Both the position numbers and the translations under genes were made by a program. Source: Comamonas granuli NBRC 101663 (GTDB lineage: Bacteria > Pseudomonadota > Gammaproteobacteria > Burkholderiales > Burkholderiaceae_C). Taken from it: a stretch of DNA of 64,000 bases. Shown piece after piece: positions 52,367 to 62,795 of the stretch. The number at the start of each line of letters is the position of its first letter. The first letter of the stretch is position 1. Location: positions 1-64,000 of the forward strand of contig NZ_BBJX01000011.1 of assembly GCF_000739995.1 (NCBI RefSeq). The letters are read 5' to 3'. Under the pieces are notes generated by a model. It worked only from the letters and a program-made list of their open reading frames with translations. It did no database searches and was not told the origin of the DNA.

Positions 52367-53674
52367 TTAGCCCTTGTTCGCTTTCTGGAAGCGTTCCAAT
52401 TGCTCGTTGCCGCGCCGGATGGCCGCGCCGATCGCCTCCTTGGCGCTCTTCTTGCCGCTCCAGACGCCTTCCATCTCCTCGTCGATGATGGTGCGGATCT
52501 GCACGAAGTTGCCCAGGCGCACGCCGCGCGACTTGTCCGTGGTCTTGCGGATCATCTGCTCGACCGAGACGTCCGTGCCCGGGTTCTGCTTGTAGAAGCC
52601 GGACTTCTCGGTCAGCTCGTAGGAGGCCTTGGTCACCGGCAGGTAGCCGGTGCGCTGGTGGCTGGCGGCGGCCACCTCGGGCTTGGAGAGGTAGGCGAAG
52701 AACTGCGCCACGCCCTTGTACTCGGCCGGCTTCTTGCCGCTCATGACCCACAGGCTGGCGCCGCCGATCACGGTGTTCTGCGGTGCGCCCGGCACGTCGG
52801 GGTAGTAGGGCAGGGTGCCGATGCCGTAGTCGAATTTGCCGTTGCGCTTGACGTTGCCGTACAGCGCCGAGGAGCCGGTGGCCATGGCGCATTCGCCCGA
52901 GACGAAGGTGGCGTCGGCCGCGTTGCCCCGGCCCTTGTAGACGAACAGGCCCTGCTTGGACATGTTGGCCAGGTTCTCGATGTGGCGCAGGTGCAGCGGC
53001 GTGTTGAAGGCCAGGCGCGTGTCCAGGCCGCCGAAGCCGTTGTTCTTGGTGGCGAACAGCACGTTGTGCCAGGCCGAGAAGCTCTCGAGCTGCGTCCAAC
53101 TGATCCAGCTCGTGGTGAAGGGGCACTTGTGGCCGGTGGCCTTGAGCTTGGCCGCGGCGGAGGCCACCTCGGGCCAGGTCGTGGGCGGCTTGTTCGGGTC
53201 CAGGCCCGCGGCCTTGAAGGCGTCCTTGTTGTAGTGGAACACCGGCGTGGAGCTGTTGAACGGGAAGCTCAGCATCTGCCCGTTGGGCGCCGTGTAGTAG
53301 CCGGCCACGGCGGGCACGTAGGCGCCGGGGTCGAACTTCACGCCGCCGGCCTGCATCACCTTGCCCACGGGCACGATGGCGCCCTTGCTGGCCATCATGG
53401 TGGCCGTGCCGACCTCGAACACCTGCAGGATGTGCGGCGCATTGCCCGCGCGGAAGGCGGCGATGGCGGCCGTCATGGATTCGTCATAGCTGCCCTTGAA
53501 GGTGGGCACGATCTTGTAATCCTTCTGGCTGGCGTTGAACTCCTTGGCCAGGTCGCCCACCCACTCGCCCAGGGCGCCGCCCATGGAGTGCCACCATTGG
53601 ATTTCGGTTTGGGCCTGGGCCGTGCCGCCCAGCAGGGCCAGTGCGGCGCCAAGGGCCAGGGTGCGGTATGTCAT
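52367..53674 (-). CDS. ugpB: sn-glycerol-3-phosphate-binding periplasmic protein UgpB
   Basis: A 435-residue solute-binding protein. Signal peptide MTYRTLALGAALALLGGTAQ with AQA cleavage. The body starts EIQWWHSMGGALGEWVGDLA, and NSSTPVFHYNKDAFKAAGLD and SWISWTQLESFSAWHNVLFA match UgpB. ATG 53674 is preceded by GGAG; the frame is open 34 codons further upstream. It heads the ugpB-A-E-C-Q operon. Confidence 0.95.
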   Translation of the reverse strand: MTYRTLALGAALALLGGTAQAQTEIQWWHSMGGALGEWVGDLAKEFNASQKDYKIVPTFKGSYDESMTAAIAAFRAGNAPHILQVFEVGTATMMASKGAIVPVGKVMQAGGVKFDPGAYVPAVAGYYTAPNGQMLSFPFNSSTPVFHYNKDAFKAAGLDPNKPPTTWPEVASAAAKLKATGHKCPFTTSWISWTQLESFSAWHNVLFATKNNGFGGLDTRLAFNTPLHLRHIENLANMSKQGLFVYKGRGNAADATFVSGECAMATGSSALYGNVKRNGKFDYGIGTLPYYPDVPGAPQNTVIGGASLWVMSGKKPAEYKGVAQFFAYLSKPEVAAASHQRTGYLPVTKASYELTEKSGFYKQNPGTDVSVEQMIRKTTDKSRGVRLGNFVQIRTIIDEEMEGVWSGKKSAKEAIGAAIRRGNEQLERFQKANKG

Positions 53675-53730
53675 GCGTTTCTCCTCGGATGAATGGACGG
53701 AATGCTGCGCCCTATCGTCGGGTGGGTCTG

Positions 53731-53750
53731 TGACAGGCGCGTGGCTGTCA
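53731..53750. promoter_or_regulatory. Inverted repeat upstream of ugpB
   Basis: TGACAG (53731-53736) and CTGTCA (53745-53750) are perfect reverse complements, 57 bases before the ugpB ATG. CTGTCA is also the Pho-box half-site, but here the two copies face each other rather than repeating directly. Confidence 0.35.
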
Positions 53751-53882
53751 TGAAGGCATGGGGGCTTTTTACCCATGCGGGGCGGGATTCCCTACCGGGA
53801 AAACCCGCCTGCGAACGCTCCCGCTTTGTCCCTGATGCGGGTAGTGGCGCCCCGCCATCCTGCGGTTTTGTGCACTGCACCA

Positions 53883-53891
53883 TGCTAGGAT
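53883..53891 (+). promoter_or_regulatory. serA: Extended -10 promoter element upstream of serA
   Basis: TG-C-TAGGAT, an extended -10, about 80 bases before the serA ATG. The region 53675-53971 (297 bases) between ugpB and serA contains no gene; it holds this element and the inverted repeat at 53731-53750. Confidence 0.4.
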
Positions 53892-53971
53892 AACCCGCCA
53901 ATTTACTCAGCTACTACCCCGGCCCAGCGCGCACCTGCCGCGCGCCCCGGCCGTGCCACCACAGGACTGCC

Positions 53972-55201
53972 ATGCCCCCCACCTCGCTCGACAAAAGCAA
54001 GATCAAATTCCTGTTGCTCGAAGGCCTGCACCCCAGCGCTCTGCAGGTGCTGCGCAATGCCGGGTACAGCCAGATCGAGGCGCTCTCCGGCGCGCTGCCG
54101 CAGGAGGAGTTGATCCAACGCATCGCCGACGTGCATTTCATCGGCATCCGCTCGCGCACCCAGCTCACCGCCGAGGTGCTGGCGCACGCGCACAAGCTGG
54201 TGGCCATCGGGTGCTTCTGCATCGGCACCAACCAGGTGGACCTGCTGGCCGCCCGCGAGCGCGGCATCGCCGTGTTCAATGCCCCGTACTCCAATACCCG
54301 CTCGGTGGCCGAGCTGGTGCTGGCCGAGGCCATTCTGCTGCTGCGCGGCGTGCCCCAGAAGAACGCCGTGGCGCACCGCGGCGGCTGGCTCAAGAGCGCC
54401 GAGAACGCCTACGAGGCGCGCGGCAAGACGCTGGGCATCGTCGGCTACGGGGCGATCGGCTCGCAGCTCTCCGTGCTCGCCGAAAGCCTGGGCATGCACG
54501 TCGTCTTCCACGACGTGGTGGCCAAGCTGCCGCTGGGCAACGCGCGCCAGGCCGCCAGCCTGCAGGACCTGCTGGCGCAAAGCGACATCGTCTCGCTGCA
54601 CGTGCCCGAGCTGCCCTCCACGCAATGGATGATGGGCGCCGCCGAGATCGCCGCCATGAAGCCCGGCAGCATCCTCATCAACGCCTCGCGCGGCACGGTG
54701 GTCGAGATCGAGCCCCTGGCCGAGGCGCTCCGGGCGGGCAGGCTGCTGGGCGCGGCGGTGGACGTGTTTCCGGTCGAGCCGCGCAGCAACAAGGACGAGT
54801 TCGTCTCGCCCCTGCGCGGCCTGGACAACGTCATCCTCACGCCGCACATCGGCGGCTCCACGCTGGAGGCCCAGGCCAACATCGGCGTGGAGGTGGCGGA
54901 AAAGCTGGTGCGCTACAGCGACAACGGCACCACCACCTCGTCGGTGAACTTTCCCGAGGTGGCGCTGCCCGCGCAAAGCGGCAAGCACCGCCTGCTGCAC
55001 GTGCACCGCAACGTGCCGGGCGTGCTCTCGGAGATCAACCGCATCTTCTCGGACAACGCCATCAACGTCTCCGCCCAGTACCTGCAGACCAACGAGGCCA
55101 TCGGCTACGTGGTGATCGACATCGACGCCCAGTCCTCCGAGCTGGCGCTGCAAAAGCTCCAGCAGGTGCCGCACACCCTGCGCTGCCGCGTGCTGTTCTG
55201 A
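53972..55201 (+). CDS. serA: D-3-phosphoglycerate dehydrogenase
   Basis: A 409-residue enzyme, first step of serine synthesis. N-terminal KIKFLLLEGLHPSALQVL, NAD-binding LGIVGYGAIGSQLSVLAESL, INASRGTVVEIEPLAEAL, catalytic His in ILTPHIGGSTLEAQANI, then a C-terminal ACT domain (LLHVHRNVPGVLSEINRIFS) for serine feedback. Length equals the E. coli type (410). Confidence 0.96.
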   Translation: MPPTSLDKSKIKFLLLEGLHPSALQVLRNAGYSQIEALSGALPQEELIQRIADVHFIGIRSRTQLTAEVLAHAHKLVAIGCFCIGTNQVDLLAARERGIAVFNAPYSNTRSVAELVLAEAILLLRGVPQKNAVAHRGGWLKSAENAYEARGKTLGIVGYGAIGSQLSVLAESLGMHVVFHDVVAKLPLGNARQAASLQDLLAQSDIVSLHVPELPSTQWMMGAAEIAAMKPGSILINASRGTVVEIEPLAEALRAGRLLGAAVDVFPVEPRSNKDEFVSPLRGLDNVILTPHIGGSTLEAQANIGVEVAEKLVRYSDNGTTTSSVNFPEVALPAQSGKHRLLHVHRNVPGVLSEINRIFSDNAINVSAQYLQTNEAIGYVVIDIDAQSSELALQKLQQVPHTLRCRVLF

Positions 55202-55326
55202 GGCCTGGCGCGGGGCGCCCGTTTGGATGGCGCCCCCTAGACCCGCGGCCTGCACGGTGCAGGGCGCTGGCATAAAATCGCGCCCCCGAGGCTCAAAGGC
55301 GCTCGTGCGTCCAGGCAAGATTCCCC

Positions 55327-58300
55327 ATGAATGTTTCGAATGCACAGGCGGCCCAGGTGCAGGCTGCTGAACCTGCGCGCTTGCGCGAGATTCCGTACAA
55401 CTACACCAGCTTTTCCGACCGGGAAATCGTCATCCGCCTGCTGGGCGAGGAGGCCTGGGGCGTGCTCGACCAGTTGCGCCGCGAGCGCCGCACCGGCCGC
55501 TCGGCGCGCATGCTCTACGAGGTGCTGGGCGACATCTGGGTCGTGCAGCGCAACCCCTACCTGCAGGACGACCTGCTGCACAACCCGGCGCGCCGCAAGC
55601 TGCTGGTCGATGCGCTCGAGCACCGCATGGCGGAGATCGACAAGCGCCGCCTGCCGCAGGAAGACGCCGAGCGCGACCGCCGCGTGGGCGTGCTGGTGGA
55701 TGCCGCGCGCCGTGCCATCGCCGAGTTCGACGCCACGCTGGTCGAGGCCGGCGAGCTGCGCAAGAAGGTGGCGCGCCGCCTGGGCCGCCACACCGCCAAG
55801 GACAACATCAAGTTCGACGGCCTCTCGCGCGTGAGCCACGTGACCGACGCTACCGACTGGCGCGTGGAATACCCGTTCGTGGTGCTCACGCCCGACACCG
55901 AGGCCGAGATGGCCGCGCTGGTCAAGGCCTGCATCGAGCTGGAGCTGACCATCATCCCGCGCGGGGGCGGCACGGGCTACACGGGGGGGGCGGTTCCGCT
56001 CACCTGGCGCAGCGCCGTGATCAACACCGAAAAGCTCGAGGCCATGACCGGGGTGGAAATGCGCTGCCTGCCGGGCGTGGACCGCGAGGTGGGCACGATC
56101 TGGACCGAGGCCGGCGTGGTCACCCAGCGCGTGGCCGACGCGGCGGAGGCGGCCGGCTTCGTCTTCGCGGTGGACCCCACCAGTGCCGAGGCCTCGTGCG
56201 TCGGCGGCAACATCGCCATGAACGCAGGCGGCAAGAAGGCCGTGCTGTGGGGCACGGCGCTGGACAACCTGGCGAGCTGGCGCATGGTCACCCCAGACGG
56301 CGAGTGGCTGGAGGTCACGCGCGTGGGGCACAACCTGGGCAAGATCCACGATGCCGAGCTGGCCAGCTTCGAACTGCAGTATTTCCAGGCCGACGGCAAG
56401 ACGCCCATCCGCACCGAGCGCCTGGACATCCCCGGCAGGACCTTCCGCAAGGAGGGCCTGGGCAAGGACGTGACGGACAAGTTCCTCGCCGGCCTGCCGG
56501 GCGTGCAGAAGGAGGGCACCGACGGCCTGATCACCAGCGCGCGCTGGATCGTGCACCGCATGCCCGAGCACACGCGCACCGTGTGCCTGGAGTTCTTCGG
56601 CAATGCCAAGGACGCCGTGCCCAGCATCGTGGAGATCAAGGACTTCATGTTTGCCGAGCAAAAGCGCAGCGGCGTGCTGCTGGCCGGCCTGGAGCACCTG
56701 GACGACCGCTACCTCAAGGCCGTGGGCTACACCACCAAGTCCAAGCGCGGTGGCCTGCCCAAGATGCTGCTGGTGGGCGATATCGTGGGCGACGACCCCG
56801 ACGCCGTGGCCCGCGCCGCCGCCGAGGTGGTGCGCATCGCCAACTCGCGCTCGGGCGAGGGCTTCACGGCGGTGAGCGCCGAGGCGCGCAAGAAGTTCTG
56901 GGCGGACCGCAAGAAGACCGCAGCCATCAGCCGCCACACCAACGCCTTCAAGATCAACGAGGACGTGGTGATCCCGCTGCCGCGCATGGCGGAGTACACC
57001 GACGGCATCGAGCGCATCAACATCGAGCTGAGCCTGCGCAACAAGATCGAGCTGGCCGATGCGCTGGAGGACTTCCTGACCCGCGGCGATCTGCCGCTGG
57101 GCAAGCCCGGGGCGGGCGGCGAGCTGCCTTCGCCCGAGCTGCTGGAGGAGAAGCTGGCCCTGGCTCTGGCCCTGGTGCGCGAGACGCGCGCGCTCTGGCA
57201 GGACTGGCTGCGGCGCGTGGAGGAGCTGTTCCCGCAGCTGCAGGACCACCGCCTGCGCGCGAGCTGGAAGACGCAGATCCGCGATCCGCTGCGCAACATC
57301 TTCACCGGCAGCGACTTCGAGCCGCTGATGCAGGCCCTGGGCGAGGTGCAGCAGCGCGTGCTGCGCGGCCGCGTGTGGGTGGCGCTGCACATGCACGCGG
57401 GTGACGGCAACGTGCACACCAACATCCCCGTGCACAGCGACAACTACGCCATGCTGCAGACCGCGCACGAGGCCGTGGCGCGCATCATGGTGCTGGCGCG
57501 CAGCCTGGACGGCGTGATCTCGGGCGAGCACGGCATCGGCATCACCAAGCTCGAATTCCTGACCGACGAGGAACTGGCGCCGTTTGCCGAATACAAGCGC
57601 AAGGTGGACCCGCACGGCCGCTTCAACCGCGGCAAACTGCTGCGAAATCAGGAGCTGCTGGCGCAGAGTCAGCAAGCGTTGCAGGCCAATCCGGCCCATA
57701 AGGGCGCGCGCAGTTCGCTGATGTTCGCCGACCTGACCAACGCCTACACGCCCAGCTTCGGCCTGATGGGCCACGAGTCGCTGATCATGCAGCAGAGCGA
57801 CATCGGCGACATCGTCGCCAGCGTCAAGGACTGCCTGCGCTGCGGCAAGTGCAAGCCGGTGTGCGCCACGCACGTGCCGCGCGCCAACCTGCTGTACAGC
57901 CCGCGCAACAAGATCCTCGCCACCTCGCTGCTGGCCGAAGCCTTTCTGTACGAGGAGCAGACGCGCCGCGGCGTGTCCATCCGCCACTGGCAGGAGTTCG
58001 AGGACGTGGCCGACCACTGCACCGTGTGCCACAAGTGCTACAACCCCTGCCCGGTCAAGATCGACTTCGGCGACGTGACCATGAACATGCGCAACCTGCT
58101 GCGCAAGATGGGCAAGAAGAGCTTCCGCCCGGGCAACAAGCTGGCCATGGCCATGCTCAACGCCACCAACCCCGACACCATCAAGCTGCTGCGCGGCGCC
58201 ATGGTCAACGTGGGCTTCAAGGCCCAGCGCATGGCCGTGGACGCGCTGCGCAGCGTGGCCCGCAAGCAGACCGCGCACCCGCCGGCCACCGTGGGCACGG

Positions 58301-59247
58301 CGCCGGTCAAGGAGCAGGTGATCCACTTCGTGAACAAGAAGCTGCCCGGCGGCCTGCCCAAGAAGACGGCGCGCGCGCTGCTGGACATCGAGAACAAGGA
58401 CTACGTGCCCATCATCCGCAACCCGGCCGCCACCTCGGCCGACACGGAGGCGGTGTTCTACTTCCCCGGCTGCGGCTCCGAGCGCCTGTTCAGCCAGGTG
58501 GGCCTGGCCACGCAGGCCATGCTGTGGCACGCCGGCGTGCAGACCGTGCTGCCGCCCGGCTACCTGTGCTGCGGCTATCCGCAGCGCGGCAGCGGCCAGT
58601 TCGACAAGGCCGAGAAGATGATCACCGACAACCGGGTGCTGTTCCACCGCGTGGCCACCACGCTGAACTACCTGGACATCAAGACGGTGGTGGTCTCGTG
58701 CGGCACCTGCTACGACCAACTGCAGGGCTACCAGTTCGACAAGATCTTCCCCGGCAGCCGCATCATCGACATCCACGAATACCTGCTGGAAAAGGGCATC
58801 ACCCTGCCGGCAGGGCAGGGCGGTTACCTGTACCACGAGCCCTGCCACAACCCCATGAAGCAGGGCGACTCCATGCAGACCGTGCGCGCCCTGGTGGGCG
58901 ACCAGGTGCTCAAGAGCGAGCGCTGCTGCGGCGAATCGGGCACGCTGGGCGTGACGCGGCCCGATGTCTCCACCCAGGTGCGCTTCCGCAAGGAAGAGGA
59001 AATCCGCAAGGGCGAGGCGCAACTGCGCGCCAGCGGCGCCGTGGGCGCGCAGGACAACATCAAGATCCTCACGAGCTGCCCCAGCTGCCTGCAGGGCATC
59101 TCGCGTTACCAGGATGACCTGCAGAACGGCCTGCTCGAGGCCGACTACATCGTCATCGAGATGGCCAAGCAGATCCTGGGCGAGAACTGGCTGCCCGAGT
59201 ACGTGCAACGCGCCAACGCCGGCGGCATCGAACGGGTGCTGGTGTGA
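55327..59247 (+). CDS. FAD-linked oxidase fused to Fe-S/CCG domains (DUF3683, D-lactate/glycolate-dehydrogenase-like)
   Basis: A 1306-residue multidomain oxidoreductase. Order: a DUF3683-type N-terminus (about 1-180), FAD-binding-4 domain with [15 protein letters not shown] (about 208-222), FAD-oxidase C domain ([32 protein letters not shown]), two 4Fe-4S sites ([11 protein letters not shown] from 836, [12 protein letters not shown] from 898), then two CCG domains ([11 protein letters not shown] near 1081; [10 protein letters not shown] and CCGESGTLG near 1170-1208). It would oxidise a 2-hydroxyacid and pass electrons to the quinone pool; the substrate is unknown. It overlaps the HIT gene by 4 bases. 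Confidence 0.88.
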   Translation: MNVSNAQAAQVQAAEPARLREIPYNYTSFSDREIVIRLLGEEAWGVLDQLRRERRTGRSARMLYEVLGDIWVVQRNPYLQDDLLHNPARRKLLVDALEHRMAEIDKRRLPQEDAERDRRVGVLVDAARRAIAEFDATLVEAGELRKKVARRLGRHTAKDNIKFDGLSRVSHVTDATDWRVEYPFVVLTPDTEAEMAALVKACIELELTIIPRGGGTGYTGGAVPLTWRSAVINTEKLEAMTGVEMRCLPGVDREVGTIWTEAGVVTQRVADAAEAAGFVFAVDPTSAEASCVGGNIAMNAGGKKAVLWGTALDNLASWRMVTPDGEWLEVTRVGHNLGKIHDAELASFELQYFQADGKTPIRTERLDIPGRTFRKEGLGKDVTDKFLAGLPGVQKEGTDGLITSARWIVHRMPEHTRTVCLEFFGNAKDAVPSIVEIKDFMFAEQKRSGVLLAGLEHLDDRYLKAVGYTTKSKRGGLPKMLLVGDIVGDDPDAVARAAAEVVRIANSRSGEGFTAVSAEARKKFWADRKKTAAISRHTNAFKINEDVVIPLPRMAEYTDGIERINIELSLRNKIELADALEDFLTRGDLPLGKPGAGGELPSPELLEEKLALALALVRETRALWQDWLRRVEELFPQLQDHRLRASWKTQIRDPLRNIFTGSDFEPLMQALGEVQQRVLRGRVWVALHMHAGDGNVHTNIPVHSDNYAMLQTAHEAVARIMVLARSLDGVISGEHGIGITKLEFLTDEELAPFAEYKRKVDPHGRFNRGKLLRNQELLAQSQQALQANPAHKGARSSLMFADLTNAYTPSFGLMGHESLIMQQSDIGDIVASVKDCLRCGKCKPVCATHVPRANLLYSPRNKILATSLLAEAFLYEEQTRRGVSIRHWQEFEDVADHCTVCHKCYNPCPVKIDFGDVTMNMRNLLRKMGKKSFRPGNKLAMAMLNATNPDTIKLLRGAMVNVGFKAQRMAVDALRSVARKQTAHPPATVGTAPVKEQVIHFVNKKLPGGLPKKTARALLDIENKDYVPIIRNPAATSADTEAVFYFPGCGSERLFSQVGLATQAMLWHAGVQTVLPPGYLCCGYPQRGSGQFDKAEKMITDNRVLFHRVATTLNYLDIKTVVVSCGTCYDQLQGYQFDKIFPGSRIIDIHEYLLEKGITLPAGQGGYLYHEPCHNPMKQGDSMQTVRALVGDQVLKSERCCGESGTLGVTRPDVSTQVRFRKEEEIRKGEAQLRASGAVGAQDNIKILTSCPSCLQGISRYQDDLQNGLLEADYIVIEMAKQILGENWLPEYVQRANAGGIERVLV

Positions 59248-59729
59248 GCGCGCTCCCCGCGCCAGGTACGGGCGGACCTGCGGCGGCGGCCGCCAGCCCG
59301 GCGTGCCCGCTCTGCGCCACCGAGGGCGGTGAGCTGGTCTGGCGCGGCGCGGCGCTGCGCGTCATCCGCGCCGACGAGGCCGGTTTTCCGGCCTTCTACC
59401 GCGTGGTCTGGAACGCGCATGTGGCCGAGTTTTCCGACCTGTCCGCCGCCGAGCGCCAGCACTGCATGGAGGCCGTCGCCGCCGTCGAGCAGGTGCTGCG
59501 TGCGCAGCTGGCGCCCACCAAGATCAACCTCGCCGCGCTGGGCAACATGGTGCCGCACCTGCACTGGCACGTGATCGCGCGCTTCGACTGGGACAGCCAC
59601 TTTCCCGCACCCGTCTGGGCGCCGGCGCAGCGCGCGCGCGCCGTGGAGCAGGAGGCGGCGCTGGCCGCACGCCTGCCGCACGTGCACGCACGGCTGCGCG
59701 AGCGCTTGCAGGCGCTATCGCAACAATAG
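59244..59729 (+). CDS. HIT family protein
   Basis: A 161-residue histidine-triad nucleotide hydrolase-like protein with the HIT core [10 protein letters not shown] and an N-terminal C-x2-C (CPLCATEGG). [20 protein letters not shown] is typical of a betaproteobacterial subgroup. It starts with GTG overlapping the stop of the oxidoreductase gene. The last codons (ALSQQ) and the stop TAG come from a dispersed palindromic repeat. Confidence 0.9.
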   Translation: MSALPAPGTGGPAAAAASPACPLCATEGGELVWRGAALRVIRADEAGFPAFYRVVWNAHVAEFSDLSAAERQHCMEAVAAVEQVLRAQLAPTKINLAALGNMVPHLHWHVIARFDWDSHFPAPVWAPAQRARAVEQEAALAARLPHVHARLRERLQALSQQ

Positions 59730-59767
59730 CTGGCAGCGCTTGTGCAGCAAGCGCTGCAGCCGGTTTT
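59714..59767 (+). repeat. Dispersed 55-bp palindromic repeat, copy 11, at the HIT gene stop
   Basis: GCTATCGCAACAATAGCTGG then CAGCGCTTGTGCAGCAAGCG, ending near GCCGGTTTT. Its TAG (59727-59729) ends the HIT gene. Confidence 0.87.
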
Positions 59768-59788
59768 CTTCTGAAATGGAGGTTCCCC

Positions 59789-60268
59789 ATGGCAGGCCTG
59801 GTCCCCGGCGCTCCCACCCCCCGGTCCATCACCGTGCACGGCCAGTCGCGCACCCTGGAGCTGGTGTTTTCCGACGGCGCGCACTTTCGCATCCCCTTCG
59901 AGCTGCTGCGCGTGTACTCGCCCTCGGCCGAGGTCATGGGCCATGGCCCGGGCCAGGAGGTGCTGCAGACCGGCAAGCGCGCGGTCGAGATCGAGGACAT
60001 CGCCGCCATCGGCAACTACGCCATCCAGCCGCGCTTTTCCGACGGGCATGACAGCGGCATCTACTCCTGGGACTACCTCTACGACCTGGGCCAGCGGCAG
60101 GACGCGCTGTGGCAGCGCTACCTGCAGCGCCTGCAGGACGCCGGCCTGGAGCGCGACGCACCCATGCCCGGCGCACACGCCGGCGGCGCGCCCGCGCAGG
60201 GCTTTTCCCTCACGCGCAGCAAGCCCGAGGGCGGCGGCTGCGGCTCCGGGGGCTGCGGCTGCCAATAA
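59789..60268 (+). CDS. DUF971 protein with Cys-rich C-terminus
   Basis: A 159-residue protein. The N-terminal part matches DUF971 (SITVHGQSRTLELVFSDGAH, FELLRVYSPSAE, IAAIGNYAIQPRFSDGHDSG, IYSWDYLYDLG), a fold shared with the N-domain of gamma-butyrobetaine hydroxylase and implicated in Fe-S handling. The end is GGGCGSGGCGCQ, three Cys that could bind metal. It lies upstream of ubiE, as in many betaproteobacteria. Confidence 0.88.
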   Translation: MAGLVPGAPTPRSITVHGQSRTLELVFSDGAHFRIPFELLRVYSPSAEVMGHGPGQEVLQTGKRAVEIEDIAAIGNYAIQPRFSDGHDSGIYSWDYLYDLGQRQDALWQRYLQRLQDAGLERDAPMPGAHAGGAPAQGFSLTRSKPEGGGCGSGGCGCQ

Positions 60269-60410
60269 GCAACACCCGGCAGGCTTTGTTGCGCTATCAA
60301 AAGCAGAGCTTGCCGCGCCGATTTGACGAGCCTCAAGGGCCGCTAAGGCTTAAAATGTGTATACCCCACGCCAGCGCGGGGTTGTCACCTTCACCTATAG
60401 CATCCCTACC

Positions 60411-61142
60411 ATGAGCAGCACGCATTTCGGTTTCGAGTCGGTCGATGAAAAGGACAAGGCACGCCGCGTGCGTGGTGTGTTCGACTCCGTCGCCTCGAAG
60501 TACGACGTGATGAACGACCTGATGTCCGGCGGCCTGCACCGCGCCTGGAAGGCCTACACCGTCATGGTGGCCCGCCTGAAAGAGGGCGACCAGGTGCTCG
60601 ACATCGCGGGCGGCACGGGCGACCTGTCCCTGGCTTTCGCCAAGAAGGTCGGCGCCACCGGCCGCGTGGTGCACACGGACATCAACGAGGCCATGCTGCG
60701 CGTGGGGCGCGACCGCCTGCTCGACCAGGGCGTGGTGCTGCCCACCCTGGTGTGCGACGCCGAGCAGTTGCCGTTTCCCGACGCCCATTTCGACCTGGTC
60801 AGCGTGGCCTTCGGCCTGCGCAACATGACGCACAAGGACGTCGCCCTGCGCGAGATGTGCCGCGTGCTCAAGCCCGGCGGCCGACTGCTGGTGCTGGAGT
60901 TCTCCAAGGTCGCCCAGCCGCTGGCCAAGCCCTACGACTGGTATTCCTTCCACATCCTGCCGCGCCTGGGCCAGCTCGTGGCCGGCGATGCCGACAGCTA
61001 CCGCTACCTCGCCGAGTCCATCCGCATGCACCCGGGCCAGGAGGAGCTCAAGGCCCTGATGCACGAGGCCGGCTTCGGCCATGTGGACTACCACAACATG
61101 ACCGCGGGCGTCGTCGCCCTGCATGTCGGAATCAAGTGTTGA
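60411..61142 (+). CDS. ubiE: Ubiquinone/menaquinone C-methyltransferase UbiE
   Basis: A 243-residue SAM enzyme. [59 protein letters not shown] and the C-terminal [14 protein letters not shown] are diagnostic. It methylates the benzoquinol ring at C5. The 142-base gap before it holds a short half-copy resembling the dispersed repeat and a small GC hairpin. Confidence 0.96.
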   Translation: MSSTHFGFESVDEKDKARRVRGVFDSVASKYDVMNDLMSGGLHRAWKAYTVMVARLKEGDQVLDIAGGTGDLSLAFAKKVGATGRVVHTDINEAMLRVGRDRLLDQGVVLPTLVCDAEQLPFPDAHFDLVSVAFGLRNMTHKDVALREMCRVLKPGGRLLVLEFSKVAQPLAKPYDWYSFHILPRLGQLVAGDADSYRYLAESIRMHPGQEELKALMHEAGFGHVDYHNMTAGVVALHVGIKC

Positions 61143-61174
61143 CCCGTAACGTGAACCCCAAGGAGAGCCCTGTG

Positions 61175-62170
61175 ATGAGAACCTTCCTGTCCGCCCTGTT
61201 CGTGCTTGCTCTGCTGGCCGTGCAGCCCGAGGCCGAGGCCAAGCGCCTGGGAGGCGGCAGGTCCGTGGGCCAGCAATCGGGCAATGTGACGCAGCGCAGC
61301 GCCAACCCGCCCGCCGCCCCGGCAGCGCCCGCGCAGGGCACGGCGGCGGCTCCCGCCAAGCCCGCCCCCGCCGGCGCACCGCCGGCCGCGGCCGCGCCCA
61401 AGAAGCCCTGGGGCGCCATGCTCGGTGGCCTGGCCGCGGGCCTGGGCCTGGCCTGGCTGGCGCATTCGCTGGGCCTGGGGGCCGCGTTCGGCAACATCCT
61501 GCTGGTGGCCTTGCTGGCGCTGGTGGCCTTTGGCGTCATCGGCATGATCATGCGTGCGCGCAAGCCGGCGGCCGCCGCCGCTGGCGGGGCGCCCTTTGCC
61601 TTCCAGGGCGCAGGCGCCGCCACGCCGCAGGAGGCGAGCGTGCCGCGCAACTACAGCCCGGACAAGGTCGGCAACGACGCCTCGGCCCGCCCCTGGGAGC
61701 GCGCCAGCATGGCCTTCGAGGCTCCGCGCAGCGGCGGCGGCTCCATCATCGGCTCGGCCCTGGGCGGCTCGCAGAACTGGGGCGTGCCCGAGGGTTTCGA
61801 CGTGGCCGGCTTCACCGATGCGGCGCGGCGCAACTTCATCACCCTGCAGGCCGCCTGGGACCGCGCCGACGTGGCCACGCTGCGCTCCATGATGACCGAC
61901 ACCATGCTGAGCGAAATCCGCAGCCAGCTCGCCGAGCGCGAACAGCAGGGTGGCGGCCAGCCCAACCAGACCGACGTGGTCATGCTCGAAGCCCAGTTGC
62001 TGGGCATCGAAGACCTGGGCGAGGCCTACATGGCCAGCGTGGAGTTCTCGGGCATGATCCGCGAGGAACCCTCCGCCGGCCCCAGCCCCTTCCGCGAGGT
62101 CTGGAACATGACCAAGCCCAAGGACGGCAAGAGCGGCTGGCTGGTGGCCGGCGTGCAGGCGCTGCAGTAA
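61175..62170 (+). CDS. Tim44-domain membrane protein
   Basis: A 331-residue protein. Signal peptide MRTFLSALFVLALLAVQPEA, a Pro/Ala-rich stretch (residues about 45-80), two hydrophobic segments (GAMLGGLAAGLGLAWLAHSL, NILLVALLALVAFGVIGMIM), then a C-terminal Tim44-like domain (TDAARRNFITLQAAWDRADV, VVMLEAQLLGIEDLGEAYMA). Tim44-like bacterial proteins are of unknown function. It sits between ubiE and ubiJ, on the same strand. Confidence 0.87.
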   Translation: MRTFLSALFVLALLAVQPEAEAKRLGGGRSVGQQSGNVTQRSANPPAAPAAPAQGTAAAPAKPAPAGAPPAAAAPKKPWGAMLGGLAAGLGLAWLAHSLGLGAAFGNILLVALLALVAFGVIGMIMRARKPAAAAAGGAPFAFQGAGAATPQEASVPRNYSPDKVGNDASARPWERASMAFEAPRSGGGSIIGSALGGSQNWGVPEGFDVAGFTDAARRNFITLQAAWDRADVATLRSMMTDTMLSEIRSQLAEREQQGGGQPNQTDVVMLEAQLLGIEDLGEAYMASVEFSGMIREEPSAGPSPFREVWNMTKPKDGKSGWLVAGVQALQ

Positions 62171-62231
62171 TGTCCCGCGTTTGATGTTGCCGTGCGCCCG
62201 GGGCGCACGGTTCGGGGAATAATCGGGGGCT

Positions 62232-62795
62232 ATGGCAACACAGTCCCCTTTTTCCTTTCTGGGCCCGCTGTTCGAGCGCGTGGCCGCCGGGCCCCAGCCG
62301 CCGCAGTGGGTGGTGCACGAGACGCAGCACCGCCTGGTGCTGCTGCTCAACCACGTGCTCATGCAGGAGGACGCGGCCACCCAGCGCCTGCTGCCGCGGC
62401 GCGGCCGCGTGGTGCGCGTGCAGTGGCGCCAGTTCTTCCTGGCGCTGCAGGTCACGCCCGCCGGCCTGTTCGACCTGGCCCCCGAGGCGCGCGTGCCCGA
62501 CCTGCGCCTGGAGGTGACCGAGTCCTCGCCGCTCGGCCTGGCGCAGGCGGCGCTGCGCGGCGAACGCCCGGCCGTGCGCATCGACGGTGACGTGCAGTTC
62601 GCGGGCGACATCCAGTGGCTGGCCGACAACCTGCGCTGGGACCTGGAGGACGACCTCGCCCGCCTGCTCGGCGACGTGCCGGCGCACGCCCTGGCCAGTG
62701 CCGCGGGCAGCGCCGTGCAGGCCTTGCGCGGCTTTCTGCAGACGCGCGCGCCGGGCGGCGCCGCGGCCTGGTCCGCGGACCGCACCATCCCATGA
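62232..62795 (+). CDS. ubiJ: Ubiquinone biosynthesis accessory factor UbiJ
   Basis: A 187-residue SCP2-domain protein. [40 protein letters not shown] and [18 protein letters not shown] match UbiJ, a lipid-binding scaffold of the ubiquinone complex. Its stop overlaps the ubiB ATG by 4 bases. Confidence 0.92.
   Translation: MATQSPFSFLGPLFERVAAGPQPPQWVVHETQHRLVLLLNHVLMQEDAATQRLLPRRGRVVRVQWRQFFLALQVTPAGLFDLAPEARVPDLRLEVTESSPLGLAQAALRGERPAVRIDGDVQFAGDIQWLADNLRWDLEDDLARLLGDVPAHALASAAGSAVQALRGFLQTRAPGGAAAWSADRTIP

Noticed and set aside
55237-59208. Minus-strand open frame of 1323 codons opposite the FAD/Fe-S gene
   Set aside because: Low-complexity composition and no motifs; shadow of the real gene.
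60292-60317. Possible half copy of the dispersed repeat before ubiE (GCTATCAAAAGCAGAGCTTG)
   Set aside because: Only the left box matches; the paired arms and the right end are missing, so it is not counted.
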